NCBI RefSeq assembly: GCF_002802965.1 | Contig: NZ_NXGA01000001.1 | Location: forward strand, 2,976,366 to 3,040,365 | DNA from: Sporolactobacillus pectinivorans | Lineage (GTDB): Bacteria; Bacillota; Bacilli; Bacillales; Sporolactobacillaceae | Reading direction: 5' to 3' | DNA: 64,000 nucleotides | Shown here: positions 49,114 to 58,488 of the stretch, piece by piece | Layout of the letters: each line of letters starts with the position of its first letter | How positions within the stretch are numbered: the stretch's first letter is position 1 | The notes under the pieces: generated by a model | Told to the model about the DNA's origin: nothing | The model's input: only the letters and a program-made list of their open reading frames with translations | Database searches by the model: none | Translations under genes and position numbers: made by a program

Positions 49114-50031
49114 TCAGCCCGTTTCCGCATAAACAGATTGAAACAGACTGATAATCCGTGTTTTTTGATCCCATATTTTCTTAAATCCATCCGTATTCTG
49201 TTCCGATGCTCCTTCATCTCTGAACATCGAAGCGGCCAGGCTGAACCATTCCCTTGGTTCATACCAGGCCGCCTGCAGCAAATCCGCTGTCTGCCTGTCA
49301 GGCACACCTTTTTCCTTCATGCGGCAAAACAACCTGTGCAGACAGCCTTCTCCTTCATGCATGGCGGATCCAAGGAAAAAGTCAGCAAGTTCCGTGTATC
49401 CGCTGACTGCACCGCATTGGCCGATCTCAACAAACAAAGTTTCAAGCAGTGCCTTGCTTTGCCGGAATGAAAAATCCTCAGGCAAAATAAACTGCCTGCC
49501 GCGCGGCGTATGCCTGCTTCTGAGCATATCGCTCTGATACGCCCGTTCACGAACCTCAGGATAACAGAGCCGCGCCATTTTCCCTGCAGGGCCATTGAAT
49601 GCACCTGATTTCTCTGCCTGTTCGTAAACTGCTTCAGCCCTTGCCAGTGCAGAAATTCCCTCTGGTTCTGAAACTGCGCCGCGGCTTTTCATTACCAATG
49701 AGGCGATGACCTCTGCCCAATCCTCTTCATAGCCGGATAATTCTGCTTTTCCCAGCGGGGCGTCATGGCATGTGACTGCAAATCTACCGAATCGGATAAA
49801 AGGGCTCCCGGAAACAGTCACGTACATTCGATCAATAAAATAGCGGCTGCTGAGCAATTGCCGGCGCCAGTCCATATGTTGGCGAAGAAGCCGTTCATCA
49901 CCCCAGAAGCGGATCCGTTTCAGCCCCCGTTCCGTCCCAATCAGCATTGGACTTTCCCGGGCTAGACTCAGATCGCGGAAATGGTAGCCGTTCTGAAGTG
50001 TCGAGATCAGCAAGGCTGCTTCATCATTCAT
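49114..50031 (-). CDS. Unrecognised protein, possibly a degenerate CotS/YutH-type kinase fold
   Basis: 305 residues, between spoVID and ysxE. The start (ALLISTLQNGYHFRDLSLARESPMLIGT, then RGLKRIRFWGDERLLRQHMDWRRQLL) has the rhythm of the N-lobe of CotS-family proteins: a conserved lysine in KRI, then FIDRMYVTVSGSPFIRFGRFAV. No catalytic HxD motif is visible. ATG 50031 with GGGGAG upstream overlaps the spoVID stop by 8 bases, so it is coupled to spoVID. It is probably a spore coat component by context; the family assignment is tentative. Confidence 0.6.
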   Translation of the reverse strand: MNDEAALLISTLQNGYHFRDLSLARESPMLIGTERGLKRIRFWGDERLLRQHMDWRRQLLSSRYFIDRMYVTVSGSPFIRFGRFAVTCHDAPLGKAELSGYEEDWAEVIASLVMKSRGAVSEPEGISALARAEAVYEQAEKSGAFNGPAGKMARLCYPEVRERAYQSDMLRSRHTPRGRQFILPEDFSFRQSKALLETLFVEIGQCGAVSGYTELADFFLGSAMHEGEGCLHRLFCRMKEKGVPDRQTADLLQAAWYEPREWFSLAASMFRDEGASEQNTDGFKKIWDQKTRIISLFQSVYAETG

Positions 50032-51451
50032 CCTTGCTCCCCTTCGCCACTTTCGGAATATAAAGGAGCTCGCCCGGTTCAATACTTGCAGAAGCCAGGG
50101 CATTTTTTCTCAACAGACTGGTGACCGGAACATGGTAACGTTCTGAGATACTCTCCAACGATTCACCTGTCTGTACGATACAGATTTTCACCCTTGTTTT
50201 CTGATCGGATTCATCTCCCGCGAGCACTTTGGTCAGATACAGGCTGTTCGCTTCACTCTTACTTTCGCCCGGGCCGGAGTCCGCAACATTATTTTGATTA
50301 CCGGCTTCATCTACTTGATTCACCGGCTGATCTCCCTCAGGCCGTTCGGAAAAAGCAACGAGAGGGGCCGTCCCGACTTCTTCCGGCGCTTCCGGTTTGC
50401 GAAAGGCTTCATATTGAAAATCTGTCAGGCCTTCTTCATCATCATCCTGACGGTCAGTTGGCATCTCATCGTATTCGCCCGAGAAGATTTCTTCATCATA
50501 TACGTCCGATGCATCCGGGCCTTCCTCTCTTTTTCCCTTTAAAAATTTTGCAAAACCTTTTTCCGCCTTTTTTTTAGGTTGATTGGGACCAGGCTGATTC
50601 TGATCGGTCGGGAGTACCTGTGCTTTTCCAGGGGCAACGACTGCACCTTTCTGATTATCCTTTTTTGCTGCAGTTTGAACTGGTTTCGCATTTTCTTTTT
50701 TCGCCGCTGGCTGGGCAGATTTCACGTTTTCCTTCTTCGCTGCCGGCTGGACGGGTTTCACGTTTTCTTTCTTCAACGCTGGCTGGGCAGGTTTCACGTT
50801 TTCCTTCTTCGCTGCCGGCTGGACAGATTTCACGTTTTCCTTCTTTGCCGCCGGCTGGACAGGTTTCACGTTTTCTTTCTTCGTCGCCGGTTGGACGGGT
50901 TTCACGTTTTCCTTCTTCGCTGCCGGCTGGACAGGTTTTTCGGCCTTTACCATAGGTTTCTCTTTAGGCACAGGGGCTTTCGGTTTTTGAACCGGTTTTT
51001 CCTTTCTTTCCTCTGGTGTCTGTGGATTGGTCAGTCCTGTAATGGCAATATCCGCCTGAAGCTGAATATGCCGGTGCTCGGCCAGTTCGTAATCAAATGA
51101 TTCAATCACGACGTACAAATTTTCCAAATCCGGTACACGATCCGAGGGAATCGTGATATCGATTGGGAAATGATGCTCCAGAACCGCCGTCCCTTCATTT
51201 GTTTCCATGATTTCGTCAATCGTCCGGAAAGGAGCGGGTTTGATTTCATCGGGTTCCACCGTGCTTTCCGATGGCTTGTATTCACCGGTCAACCGCAAAT
51301 ACCCTTTAATGGTCACGTCATTCCAGTTTTCCTCAACTGCAATGTCCGGTTCAAGAGCCATGGACAGGATTTCTTCGGCAGGCGCGTCGTCCCTCAGCCA
51401 TACCGATTCATTTATTGAAAACTGCAAGCGATCATCCGAAGATTGAGACAT
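50024..51451 (-). CDS. spoVID: Stage VI sporulation protein D (coat morphogenesis, LysM)
   Basis: The 475-residue protein has the conserved SpoVID N-terminal domain (LQFSINESVWL through about 140), a long lysine/proline/acid linker, and a C-terminal LysM domain (VKICIVQTGESLESISERYHVP, then GELLYIPK, about 425-470). The linker contains eight consecutive 12-residue units of type KPVQPAAKKENV (DNA 50656-50942). SpoVID drives encasement of the spore by coat proteins and binds SafA, also encoded in this window. ATG 51451 follows GAGAGGGTGG. Confidence 0.92.
   Translation of the reverse strand: MSQSSDDRLQFSINESVWLRDDAPAEEILSMALEPDIAVEENWNDVTIKGYLRLTGEYKPSESTVEPDEIKPAPFRTIDEIMETNEGTAVLEHHFPIDITIPSDRVPDLENLYVVIESFDYELAEHRHIQLQADIAITGLTNPQTPEERKEKPVQKPKAPVPKEKPMVKAEKPVQPAAKKENVKPVQPATKKENVKPVQPAAKKENVKSVQPAAKKENVKPAQPALKKENVKPVQPAAKKENVKSAQPAAKKENAKPVQTAAKKDNQKGAVVAPGKAQVLPTDQNQPGPNQPKKKAEKGFAKFLKGKREEGPDASDVYDEEIFSGEYDEMPTDRQDDDEEGLTDFQYEAFRKPEAPEEVGTAPLVAFSERPEGDQPVNQVDEAGNQNNVADSGPGESKSEANSLYLTKVLAGDESDQKTRVKICIVQTGESLESISERYHVPVTSLLRKNALASASIEPGELLYIPKVAKGSKDE
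50656..50942 (-). repeat. 36-bp tandem coding repeats in spoVID
   Basis: Eight head-to-tail copies of a 36-base unit encode KPVQPAAKKENV and variants (T for A, S for P, L for A, A for V). Variation is mostly at single positions, which suggests recent expansion by slippage or unequal exchange. There are no spacers, so it is not a CRISPR. Confidence 0.93.
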
Positions 51452-51574
51452 GCTTTCCACCCTCTCATCCATTCTTAATACAGGTCTATGCATCAAGCAG
51501 GGATTTATGCGCAAACGATGATTGTAGAATGCACGGCGGCTGGAAAAACGGTCAATTCATTAAAAAACAGATGA

Positions 51575-52261
51575 TCAGGAAGGTTCGGCTTTTTTCTCAA
51601 GGTAAACTCCCTCATCCTTTTTCCATTCACAATAAAAGATATCCTTGACGTGATCAATATGGTGCTTGCGAAGCTCATTCTGCAGCCATTCCTCATTCAA
51701 TCCGGCTTTTTTCAGATTATCCCAGTCCACTTCACCGTCTAAAATGATTGTGACGGGCAGGTAGACCGGTTTTTGCGGCTGCTTCATATCCTCATTTGTT
51801 GGATTGGCATATTTCGACTTTTTAAGAACGCTGACAGTGCCATCGGTTTCCAAAATGGCATAGGCCACCTCACGGACCGAAAAAACATCTTTCTGTCGCA
51901 GCAGATTCTGCAGCATATTCAGATCAAGCTTCTCTTTTTTCATCTGCTTTCTATCAAGATGGCCGTTGCGTATAACAATTGAAGGCTTTCCTTCCAGAAA
52001 GCCCCGCGTTCCCCGGAACTTCTGCGTGCACCATTCGACGATGTAGATCAGCAAACCCCAAAGTGTAATGGCAAACAGAATCGATTCAAGGCCGGTATCT
52101 TTGTCATACAGCGCGTTACCGACAAATTCACCCAGAACGATAGCTGAAATGAAGTCAAACGCCGTGACCTGAGAAAGCGTTGCTTTGCCAAGAATTTTTG
52201 TCAATGTGAAAAGTGCCGCAAACCCAACGACGAGCTCAATTGCTATCCGTACGAAATGCAT
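51575..52261 (-). CDS. DUF421 (YetF-type) membrane protein
   Basis: 228 residues. Three N-terminal membrane segments (IAIELVVGFAALFTLTKILGK, FISAIVLGEFVGNAL, ILFAITLWGLLIYIVEW) are followed by the DUF421 soluble domain (FLEGKPSIVIRNGHLDRKQMKKEKLDLNMLQNLLRQKDVFSVREVAYAI-type core) and a short extension. The family is widespread in spore formers and often linked to the spore inner membrane. GAGGGTGG precedes ATG 52261. An array of 20-base-spaced CACG words lies upstream. Confidence 0.9.
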   Translation of the reverse strand: MHFVRIAIELVVGFAALFTLTKILGKATLSQVTAFDFISAIVLGEFVGNALYDKDTGLESILFAITLWGLLIYIVEWCTQKFRGTRGFLEGKPSIVIRNGHLDRKQMKKEKLDLNMLQNLLRQKDVFSVREVAYAILETDGTVSVLKKSKYANPTNEDMKQPQKPVYLPVTIILDGEVDWDNLKKAGLNEEWLQNELRKHHIDHVKDIFYCEWKKDEGVYLEKKAEPS

Positions 52262-52345
52262 GTCTAACCCACCCTCTGAAAAATTGGTTATGTATACTTA
52301 GTGTTGCTTAATCAGCAGGAAATATTTATCTTGTTTTTTGGCGCT

Positions 52346-52420
52346 CACGTCAAAATGAAGTTCACGTATAAAATTCAGCAACCACGTATAAATTTCGATA
52401 ATCACGCATAAACTGACGGG
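52346..52420. repeat. Short tandem repeat, about 20-bp period, upstream of the DUF421 gene
   Basis: CACG starts at 52346, 52363, 52383 and 52403. The last three units read CACGTATAAAATTC, CACGTATAAATTTC and CACGCATAAACTG, exactly 20 bases apart. About 100 bases upstream of the DUF421 start. Possible operator array; no factor is assigned. Confidence 0.6.
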
Positions 52421-52445
52421 CTCCAAATCACTGTTTTCACTTAAA

Positions 52446-52500
52446 ATAAAAAGTGGCGCTTTTCTCACCACTCCGGTTGAAAAAGCTCCACTTTTTTATT
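52446..52500. terminator. Terminator of hemA-hemL
   Basis: AGTGG-GCTTTT pairs with AAAAGC-CCACT, with one mismatch pair, flanked by A and T runs on both sides. Lies just after the hemL stop on the minus strand. Confidence 0.85.
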
Positions 52501-52521
52501 CATGTCTATGTTGTTGTTCAA

Positions 52522-53814
52522 TTATTCAGATTCGACGATCTGTTTAAATGCGTTTTCCGCCGCCCGGATTGTTTTTTCAATGTCTTCCATCGAATGTTTC
52601 GTCGATAAAAAAACACCCTCGAACTGGGACGGTGGCAGTGAAATTCCCTGTTCGATCATTGAAGCAAAATACTTTTTGAAATGGTTCAGATTGGACGATT
52701 TAGACCTTTTATAATTAATCACCTTCTGATCGGTGAAGAAGAAACCCATCATTGCCCCGGCCTGATTAACTGTGAGCGGAATGCCATATTTCTTCGCAGC
52801 CTTCTGATAACCTTCCGCCAGCCTGTCCGCTTTCTTTCTGAATTCAGGATAATCTTCTGGCGTTAATTGTGAAAGGGTCATGTACCCTGCAGCCATAGCC
52901 AGCGGATTACCGGATAATGTGCCTGCCTGGTAGACCGGGCCTTCCGGAGCCATCTGCTTCATAATATCGCGCCTGCCGCCGTAGGCACCGACCGGGAGGC
53001 CGCCGCCGATTACTTTTCCAAGTGTCGTCAGATCCGGCGTTACGCCGTAATAACCCTGAGCACAATTATAAGCAACGCGGAATCCGGTCATGACTTCGTC
53101 AAAAATAAGCAATGAACCATAAGCTTTGGTTATTCTTCTCAGTTCCTCAAGAAAGCCGGGAATCGGCGGAACAACGCCCATGTTTCCGGCAACCGGTTCA
53201 ACAATAATGCAGGCGATATCATGCCCGTATTGTTTAAAAACATCCGCGACTCGTTCGGCGTCATTATACGGAACAGTCAGAGTGTCCCTGGCCAGCTGTG
53301 CCGGAACGCCCGGGCTGTCTGGAAGGCCCAACGTCGCGACCCCCGAACCCGCCTTGATCAGTAAAGAATCAGAGCTCCCGTGATAGCTGCCTTCAAATTT
53401 AAGAATCTTGTCTCTTCCTGTATAACCGCGTGCGAGCCTGATGGCGCTCATCGTCGCTTCTGTTCCGGAATTGACCATCCGCACCATCTCAACAGAAGGG
53501 ACGCGTTCAACTACAAGTTCAGCGAGTTTTGTCTCCAGAACATGCGGTGCTCCGAAACTGGTCCCCTTTTCAGCCGTTTTCTTCACAAACTCGACTACTT
53601 TTTCATCGGCATGACCGAGAATCAACGGTCCCCAGCTCAGCACATAGTCAATATATTCATTTCCGTCCAAGTCATAAATTTTAGAACCCTTCCCGTGATC
53701 CATATAGATCGGGTTCAGATCAACAGCCGGAAAAGCCCGGACAGGACTGCTGACCCCGCCCGGCATTAAAGGCTTTGCCTCTTTATAGGCTGCAATTGAT
53801 TGACTGAAATCCAT
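52522..53814 (-). CDS. hemL: Glutamate-1-semialdehyde 2,1-aminomutase
   Basis: The 430-residue PLP enzyme forms 5-aminolevulinate from glutamate-1-semialdehyde. [12 protein letters not shown] and [18 protein letters not shown] (PLP lysine, about 266) are intact, and the N-terminus ([19 protein letters not shown]) is standard. GAAGGATGAG before ATG 53814. The start lies 49 bases inside the end of hemA in another frame. hemX, C, D and B, which separate hemA and hemL in B. subtilis, are missing. Confidence 0.98.
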   Translation of the reverse strand: MDFSQSIAAYKEAKPLMPGGVSSPVRAFPAVDLNPIYMDHGKGSKIYDLDGNEYIDYVLSWGPLILGHADEKVVEFVKKTAEKGTSFGAPHVLETKLAELVVERVPSVEMVRMVNSGTEATMSAIRLARGYTGRDKILKFEGSYHGSSDSLLIKAGSGVATLGLPDSPGVPAQLARDTLTVPYNDAERVADVFKQYGHDIACIIVEPVAGNMGVVPPIPGFLEELRRITKAYGSLLIFDEVMTGFRVAYNCAQGYYGVTPDLTTLGKVIGGGLPVGAYGGRRDIMKQMAPEGPVYQAGTLSGNPLAMAAGYMTLSQLTPEDYPEFRKKADRLAEGYQKAAKKYGIPLTVNQAGAMMGFFFTDQKVINYKRSKSSNLNHFKKYFASMIEQGISLPPSQFEGVFLSTKHSMEDIEKTIRAAENAFKQIVESE

Positions 53815-55244
53815 TTCTCATCCTTCTCCCTGGAGCCAGAAAATGGCATCCTTTGCGTAATATGTAGCAATCGTGCCGATGCAATTTCTGTCGCGGTTGG
53901 CGGCTCATGGACAGACGCCTCATCCGTCCAATTATTTTTCCATGCCGGCGCCCAAGCACTGTTATTTCTTTTGCTCTCATCTTCCACAATGTTGAAAAAA
54001 TCCGCAAACAGATCAACGGCGGATTCGCCGTTCTCGCTGCCGGCAAGTTCTTTAAGTTTATTAATGGGATCATGAAGCAGCTGGTTGATCATGCTTTGAG
54101 CATGTTTGCGAATAATTTCGTGTTCCTGCTCGGTCATTCCCGGCAATTTATGTTCGATGCTTTTCATAGTTTCCGAATGAATCGTCAGCGCTTTTTTTCT
54201 GAGTGCGGAGATAACAGGAGCAACCCCACGCATCAGCAGCCATTCATTAAACTTGACCAGCTGATGATCAATCAGCGGCTCTATTTCCTGCGCTGCCTGC
54301 CTGCGCGCTTCGTGATTATGATCAATAATCTTTTCAAAATCATCAATATCGTAGAGGAATACGCCTGCGATTTTTCCGGCAGCCGGATCAATATTGCGAG
54401 GTACGCAAATATCGACAAGAATCAGCGGCCGTTTCCTGCGGCGGATCTGCGCATCAAAAACAGCGGAGCCGGAGATCAGAAAACTCTGGGCTGAAGTGGT
54501 GCAGATGACAATATCCGCCTCTTCAATCAGCCGATTTAACAACTCAAAGGGCACAGAACGGAGCCCGGGGCGTTTCGCCAGCTGATCGGCTTTGCTTTTT
54601 GTACGATTCGTAATCATGATGTCCCTGGTACCGGCACCAGACAGATGTTTCAGTGCGAGCTCGCCCATTTCACCCGCGCCGACAATCAACGCTCTTTTGT
54701 TTTCCAGAGGACCGAATGTATTTTTCACCATTTCCACGGCCGCATAGCTGACAGAGACGGGATGATCGTTAATGTGCGTTTCGCTCTGGGCGCGTTTTGC
54801 CACTGTCAGCGCTTCCTTGAACAATTCGTTGAAAAATGCTCCGGTTGCACCGCTTTTTTGAGCTGTAAGAAAACCGCTGCGCACCTGCCCGAGAATCTGT
54901 GTTTCACCGAGAATCATTGAATCCAGTCCGCATGTGACATGAAATAAATGATCCACAGCTTCCTTGTCCTCTTTAACCAGAAGGAGCGGCAATAATTCTT
55001 CCATAGTTACATGAAACCAGTTGGTGAAAAAGTGTTTAACCGCATAGCATCCCGTGTCCGTCCGATCACTGACAGCATAAATTTCAGTTCTATTGCAGGT
55101 TGACACAATCACATTTTCAAAAATGCCCTTCGTTTTATGGAGTTCCTTCAATGCTTTTTCAAGATCCGATGGCTCAAATGTCAGCTTCTCCCTGATTTTA
55201 ATCGGGGCGCCGCGAAAGTTTACCCCAATCGCCAGAATGTGCAT
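53766..55244 (-). CDS. hemA: Glutamyl-tRNA reductase
   Basis: The 492-residue enzyme makes glutamate-1-semialdehyde from glutamyl-tRNA. It has the catalytic cysteine in [14 protein letters not shown] (about 50), [11 protein letters not shown], the NADPH site [17 protein letters not shown], and the dimerisation domain ending near residue 430. The last 60 or so residues (after [14 protein letters not shown]) are a polar tail that runs out of frame into hemL and makes the protein about 35 residues longer than B. subtilis HemA. GGGGGGGAATTTGG precedes ATG 55244. Confidence 0.96.
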   Translation of the reverse strand: MHILAIGVNFRGAPIKIREKLTFEPSDLEKALKELHKTKGIFENVIVSTCNRTEIYAVSDRTDTGCYAVKHFFTNWFHVTMEELLPLLLVKEDKEAVDHLFHVTCGLDSMILGETQILGQVRSGFLTAQKSGATGAFFNELFKEALTVAKRAQSETHINDHPVSVSYAAVEMVKNTFGPLENKRALIVGAGEMGELALKHLSGAGTRDIMITNRTKSKADQLAKRPGLRSVPFELLNRLIEEADIVICTTSAQSFLISGSAVFDAQIRRRKRPLILVDICVPRNIDPAAGKIAGVFLYDIDDFEKIIDHNHEARRQAAQEIEPLIDHQLVKFNEWLLMRGVAPVISALRKKALTIHSETMKSIEHKLPGMTEQEHEIIRKHAQSMINQLLHDPINKLKELAGSENGESAVDLFADFFNIVEDESKRNNSAWAPAWKNNWTDEASVHEPPTATEIASARLLHITQRMPFSGSREKDEKWISVNQLQPIKRQSL

Positions 55245-55434
55245 CCAAATTCCCCCCCGGTATAATTCTCTTTTCAGGCAACTTAAATCATTCCTGCCGT
55301 TCAGCTAAAATAAAAAAGATGATTGACAAAGATTTTCACCTCAACGGCAAACCGGCTCTATCATTAGAAAGGCATCGCTTTTCCGAAGCATTCTGTCTCT
55401 GGATTTTCGTTACTTAATCCATTCAAAAACGCAC

Positions 55435-56019
55435 TCAGTTCAGAAAAGGGGTCAGGGCAGACCAAGCTTCATCTTTTCCCAGTCCCGTCACTGAAGAAAA
55501 TAAAATCAAGGGCTCGTCAGGCCCGAGCCCGAGATCGCGCGCAATCGTCTGCTTCTGGCTCTGGTGCTTTCCCTTAGGAATTTTATCCGCTTTGGTTGCG
55601 ACCGTAATGACAGGGTGCCCGAAATAAGCCAAATAATCATGCATCGTCACATCATCTTTGGACGGGGGATGGCGCAAATCAACAAGGTGAACGACTGCAC
55701 TCAGCCTAGTGCGTTCCGAAAAATACTTTTCGAGCATCCGCCCCCACGCTTCTTTGTCTGCCTTGGATACTTTAGCGTAACCGTATCCCGGCACATCAAC
55801 AAAATAAAAAGCTTCGTTTATCTTAAAATAGTTCAGTTTTTGTGTTTTCCCCGGTTTTTCAGAGGTTCTGACCAAGTTTCTTCTGCCCAGCATCTTGTTA
55901 ATGAATGTGGACTTGCCAACGTTTGAACGCCCGGCCAGGGCAATCTCCGGCAGGCCGTCAGTAGGATATTGAGCCGGACCGACCGCACTGATAATGTAGT
56001 CCGCCTGCTTGATTTTCAT
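55435..56019 (-). CDS. engB: Ribosome biogenesis GTPase EngB (YsxC/YihA)
   Basis: The 194-residue small GTPase has G1 [12 protein letters not shown]3 [11 protein letters not shown]4 TKADK and the late [12 protein letters not shown], as in B. subtilis YsxC, which is essential for 50S assembly. ATG 56019 follows AGGGAGAG; the frame is open further upstream. Confidence 0.97.
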   Translation of the reverse strand: MKIKQADYIISAVGPAQYPTDGLPEIALAGRSNVGKSTFINKMLGRRNLVRTSEKPGKTQKLNYFKINEAFYFVDVPGYGYAKVSKADKEAWGRMLEKYFSERTRLSAVVHLVDLRHPPSKDDVTMHDYLAYFGHPVITVATKADKIPKGKHQSQKQTIARDLGLGPDEPLILFSSVTGLGKDEAWSALTPFLN

Positions 56020-56604
56020 GGATCCACTCTCCCTGATGTGCAGGCCCCGTTTATGGTCTGCAGTTGTACGAACATATGCTTCTCCGGACATTGCTGTGCA
56101 TCACTCATTTTAGCGTAAGCACCGGTCCGTGTCCATTCATCCGCGCACGTTGTTTGTGATTCTGACTATAATAAAGTTTTTGCTGGTTTTGCTCTTGTTA
56201 AGAAAAATTTAGTTTTCGCTGATACTTCACTCATTTTCGTCGATATGGCTATCTGATAGGACAAGCGGCCGGCTCATCCTCTCCGTTGTTTAGGCCAAAT
56301 CCTCTCCGGTTCTAAAAAAGAGCTTATATCTTTTTTATTGCACGATTTGCGTCAACTTAATTGTGCTGCCTGTCATCATTATACTGTTATTTGGAGTTTA
56401 TTCTAAGAAGTGAAATGCTGCATACATGAAAATCACCGTTGTTGGATGATTAATCAACGGTGATTTAGTAATAAATAGGTTGATTTTCTGCTGTGATTTT
56501 ATATGCAAATTCCTTTGCAGTTTACCATAGAATTCGTGTGTTTACACCTCGAAACGGAGCATGTTACCAGATGAAAGGACCTCTTAATCAGAAATTCCGC
56601 CGGA
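56020..56604. other. 585-base gap where lonA stands in B. subtilis
   Basis: No ORF above background and no recognisable remnant of lonA. The only structure seen is the inverted repeat at 56429-56466. The 56200-56420 part is AT-rich and featureless. Confidence 0.6.
56429..56466 (-). terminator. Inverted repeat, possible terminator of lonB
   Basis: AAATCACCGTTG and CAACGGTGATTT, 12 bp perfect, 13-base loop, followed on the minus strand by only TTTT. About 140 bases after the lonB stop. Confidence 0.5.
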
Positions 56605-58326
56605 TCATGATTCTTTCTTCTGAATACGCAATCCGGCTGACCGTGCTGAGAGCGGACGGCTGAGCAATGCATCGGAATAAGGTGTCTGTTCCAAATCTAA
56701 CTGAGTTTTCTCCTGTGGAAGCAGTGCCAGATCAAGCACTTCTCGAAGGGAATCGACCGGAATGACCTCCACTTTTCCAAAATTTTTCAGTGTTTCCTGC
56801 ATATTTTCTCTTGGGATGATGACCCGTTTCGCCCCTGCCTCAGCCGCCGCCTCCACTTTTGCCATAACACCGCCGATCGGTTTGACCTGGCCATGGAGGC
56901 CGAGTTCGCCTGTCATGGCCAGATCCGGGCTGACGCAGCGGCAAAGAATGGCAGAGCAAATCGCAACGGCCATGGAGATGCCGGCGGAAGGCCCGTCAAC
57001 AAGTGAACCACCCGGAAAGTTAACATGAATATGGTATTTGTAAGTTGCAAAGCCCATGCGGTTCAGTACGGTAAGTACATTTTCAACCGAGCCGCGTGCC
57101 ATGCTTTTCCGCGTAACCGACCGTCCGGAAGAACCCATCGTTTCTTCTTCAGCGATCCCCGTAATGGTCAGACTTCCTCCACGGCGTGTTTTTACAGCCG
57201 CTGCCTCAACCTCAAGCAGAACGCCCTGACCCGGACCATACACGGCCAGCCCGCTGACCAGACCGATCTCGGGTTTCTGCGGCACTTTTACGTTGGGCTT
57301 CGGTGCCAGGCGGCTTGAACGGATCACCCATTCAATCTCTTTCAGGCCAATTTTTCGGGTGTCTCCATCCTGGTACATCGCCATACCCGCCGCAATTTGC
57401 ATTATGTTTACCGCTTCACGTCCGTTTTTTGCATAGTCCGCAATTTTCTCCAGGCAAACCTGCGGCACGGACAAGTTTAACTTGTCCGCAGCACGGCCGG
57501 CAATTTTCTGAATCTCCGTTCTGCTCAGCTCGCTGAAAAAGATCTCGAGGCAGCGCGAGCGGATTGCCGGTGGAATTTCTTCCGGACGGCGCGTTGTGGC
57601 GCCGATCAACCGAAAATCTGCCGGCAGCCCCTTCTGAAAAATGTCGTGAACATATGCCGGAATCTGCTGATTTTCTGGACTGTAATAAGCACTTTCAAGA
57701 AAAACTTTGCGGTCCTCCAGAACTTTCAGCAGTTTATTCAGCTGAATCGGATGCAGTTCACCAATTTCGTCAATAAAAAGAACACCGCCGTGCGCATGTG
57801 TTACCGCACCTTCCTTCGGCTGAGGGATTCCCGCCTGGCCCATGGCTCCGGCACCTTGATAAATCGGATCGTGGACGGAACCAATCAGCGGATCGGCAAT
57901 GCCGCGCTCATCAAATCTGGCCGTCGCCCCGTCCAATTCAATAAAAGGTGAATCACTCTTGAAAGGAGACTTCGGATTTCTTTTCGCTTCTTCAAGAACA
58001 AGACGCGCCGCGGCTGTTTTGCCGATTCCCGGCGGTCCGTATACGATCACATGCTGCGGATTGGCTCCACAAAGTGCGGCCCGCAATGCCTGGATTCCCT
58101 CTTTCTGACCAATGACATCTTCCAGCGATTTCGGACGGATGCGTTCGGACAGCGGTTCGGACAAAGAACGGTTCCGCATTCTGGCAAGCTGCTCCATTTC
58201 CTTTTTTGATTCCTTATCAACAGAAATGCGCTGTACATGCTGATTGCGCAGCAGATTCCAGAAATACAGCCCAATGATGGCGCCAAAGAAAATTTGTGTA
58301 AAAATCAGTAAAATCATCCAACTCAT
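56605..58326 (-). CDS. lonB: ATP-dependent protease LonB
   Basis: The 573-residue protein has an N-terminal membrane segment (MILLIFTQIFFGAIIGLYFW), an AAA+ module (Walker A YGPPGIGKTAAARL, Walker B GGVLFIDEIGEL, about 95-330) and a Lon peptidase domain with the Ser (VDGPSAGISMA, about 460) and Lys (KPIGGVMAKVEAA) dyad. It lacks the long Lon N-domain, as LonB does. In B. subtilis LonB is forespore-expressed (sigma-F). AGGGAGG upstream of the ATG. It lies next to clpX. Confidence 0.95.
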   Translation of the reverse strand: MSWMILLIFTQIFFGAIIGLYFWNLLRNQHVQRISVDKESKKEMEQLARMRNRSLSEPLSERIRPKSLEDVIGQKEGIQALRAALCGANPQHVIVYGPPGIGKTAAARLVLEEAKRNPKSPFKSDSPFIELDGATARFDERGIADPLIGSVHDPIYQGAGAMGQAGIPQPKEGAVTHAHGGVLFIDEIGELHPIQLNKLLKVLEDRKVFLESAYYSPENQQIPAYVHDIFQKGLPADFRLIGATTRRPEEIPPAIRSRCLEIFFSELSRTEIQKIAGRAADKLNLSVPQVCLEKIADYAKNGREAVNIMQIAAGMAMYQDGDTRKIGLKEIEWVIRSSRLAPKPNVKVPQKPEIGLVSGLAVYGPGQGVLLEVEAAAVKTRRGGSLTITGIAEEETMGSSGRSVTRKSMARGSVENVLTVLNRMGFATYKYHIHVNFPGGSLVDGPSAGISMAVAICSAILCRCVSPDLAMTGELGLHGQVKPIGGVMAKVEAAAEAGAKRVIIPRENMQETLKNFGKVEVIPVDSLREVLDLALLPQEKTQLDLEQTPYSDALLSRPLSARSAGLRIQKKES

Positions 58327-58433
58327 TTTGTTGCTTGCCTCCCTGAAAGAAACGGCTGAATCACCGTCCGTTCCTTTTATTCTATTGGGCAGTATTTCCA
58401 GCCTCGCCGGGAGTTAATCAAATGATGGGTAAC

Positions 58434-58468
58434 AAAAAGCGGCCCCCCTCGCTGGAGAACCGCTTTTC
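58434..58468 (-). terminator. Intrinsic terminator of clpX
   Basis: AAAAGCGG/CCGCTTTT stem (58435-58467), followed on the minus strand by a T run; just after the clpX stop. Confidence 0.82.
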
Positions 58469-58488
58469 AACTCATTAATTTTGATCGA

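Noticed and set aside
50656..50942. 36-base direct repeats resembling a CRISPR array
   Set aside because: The units are contiguous with no spacers and code in frame for a 12-residue motif within spoVID. No cas genes are nearby.
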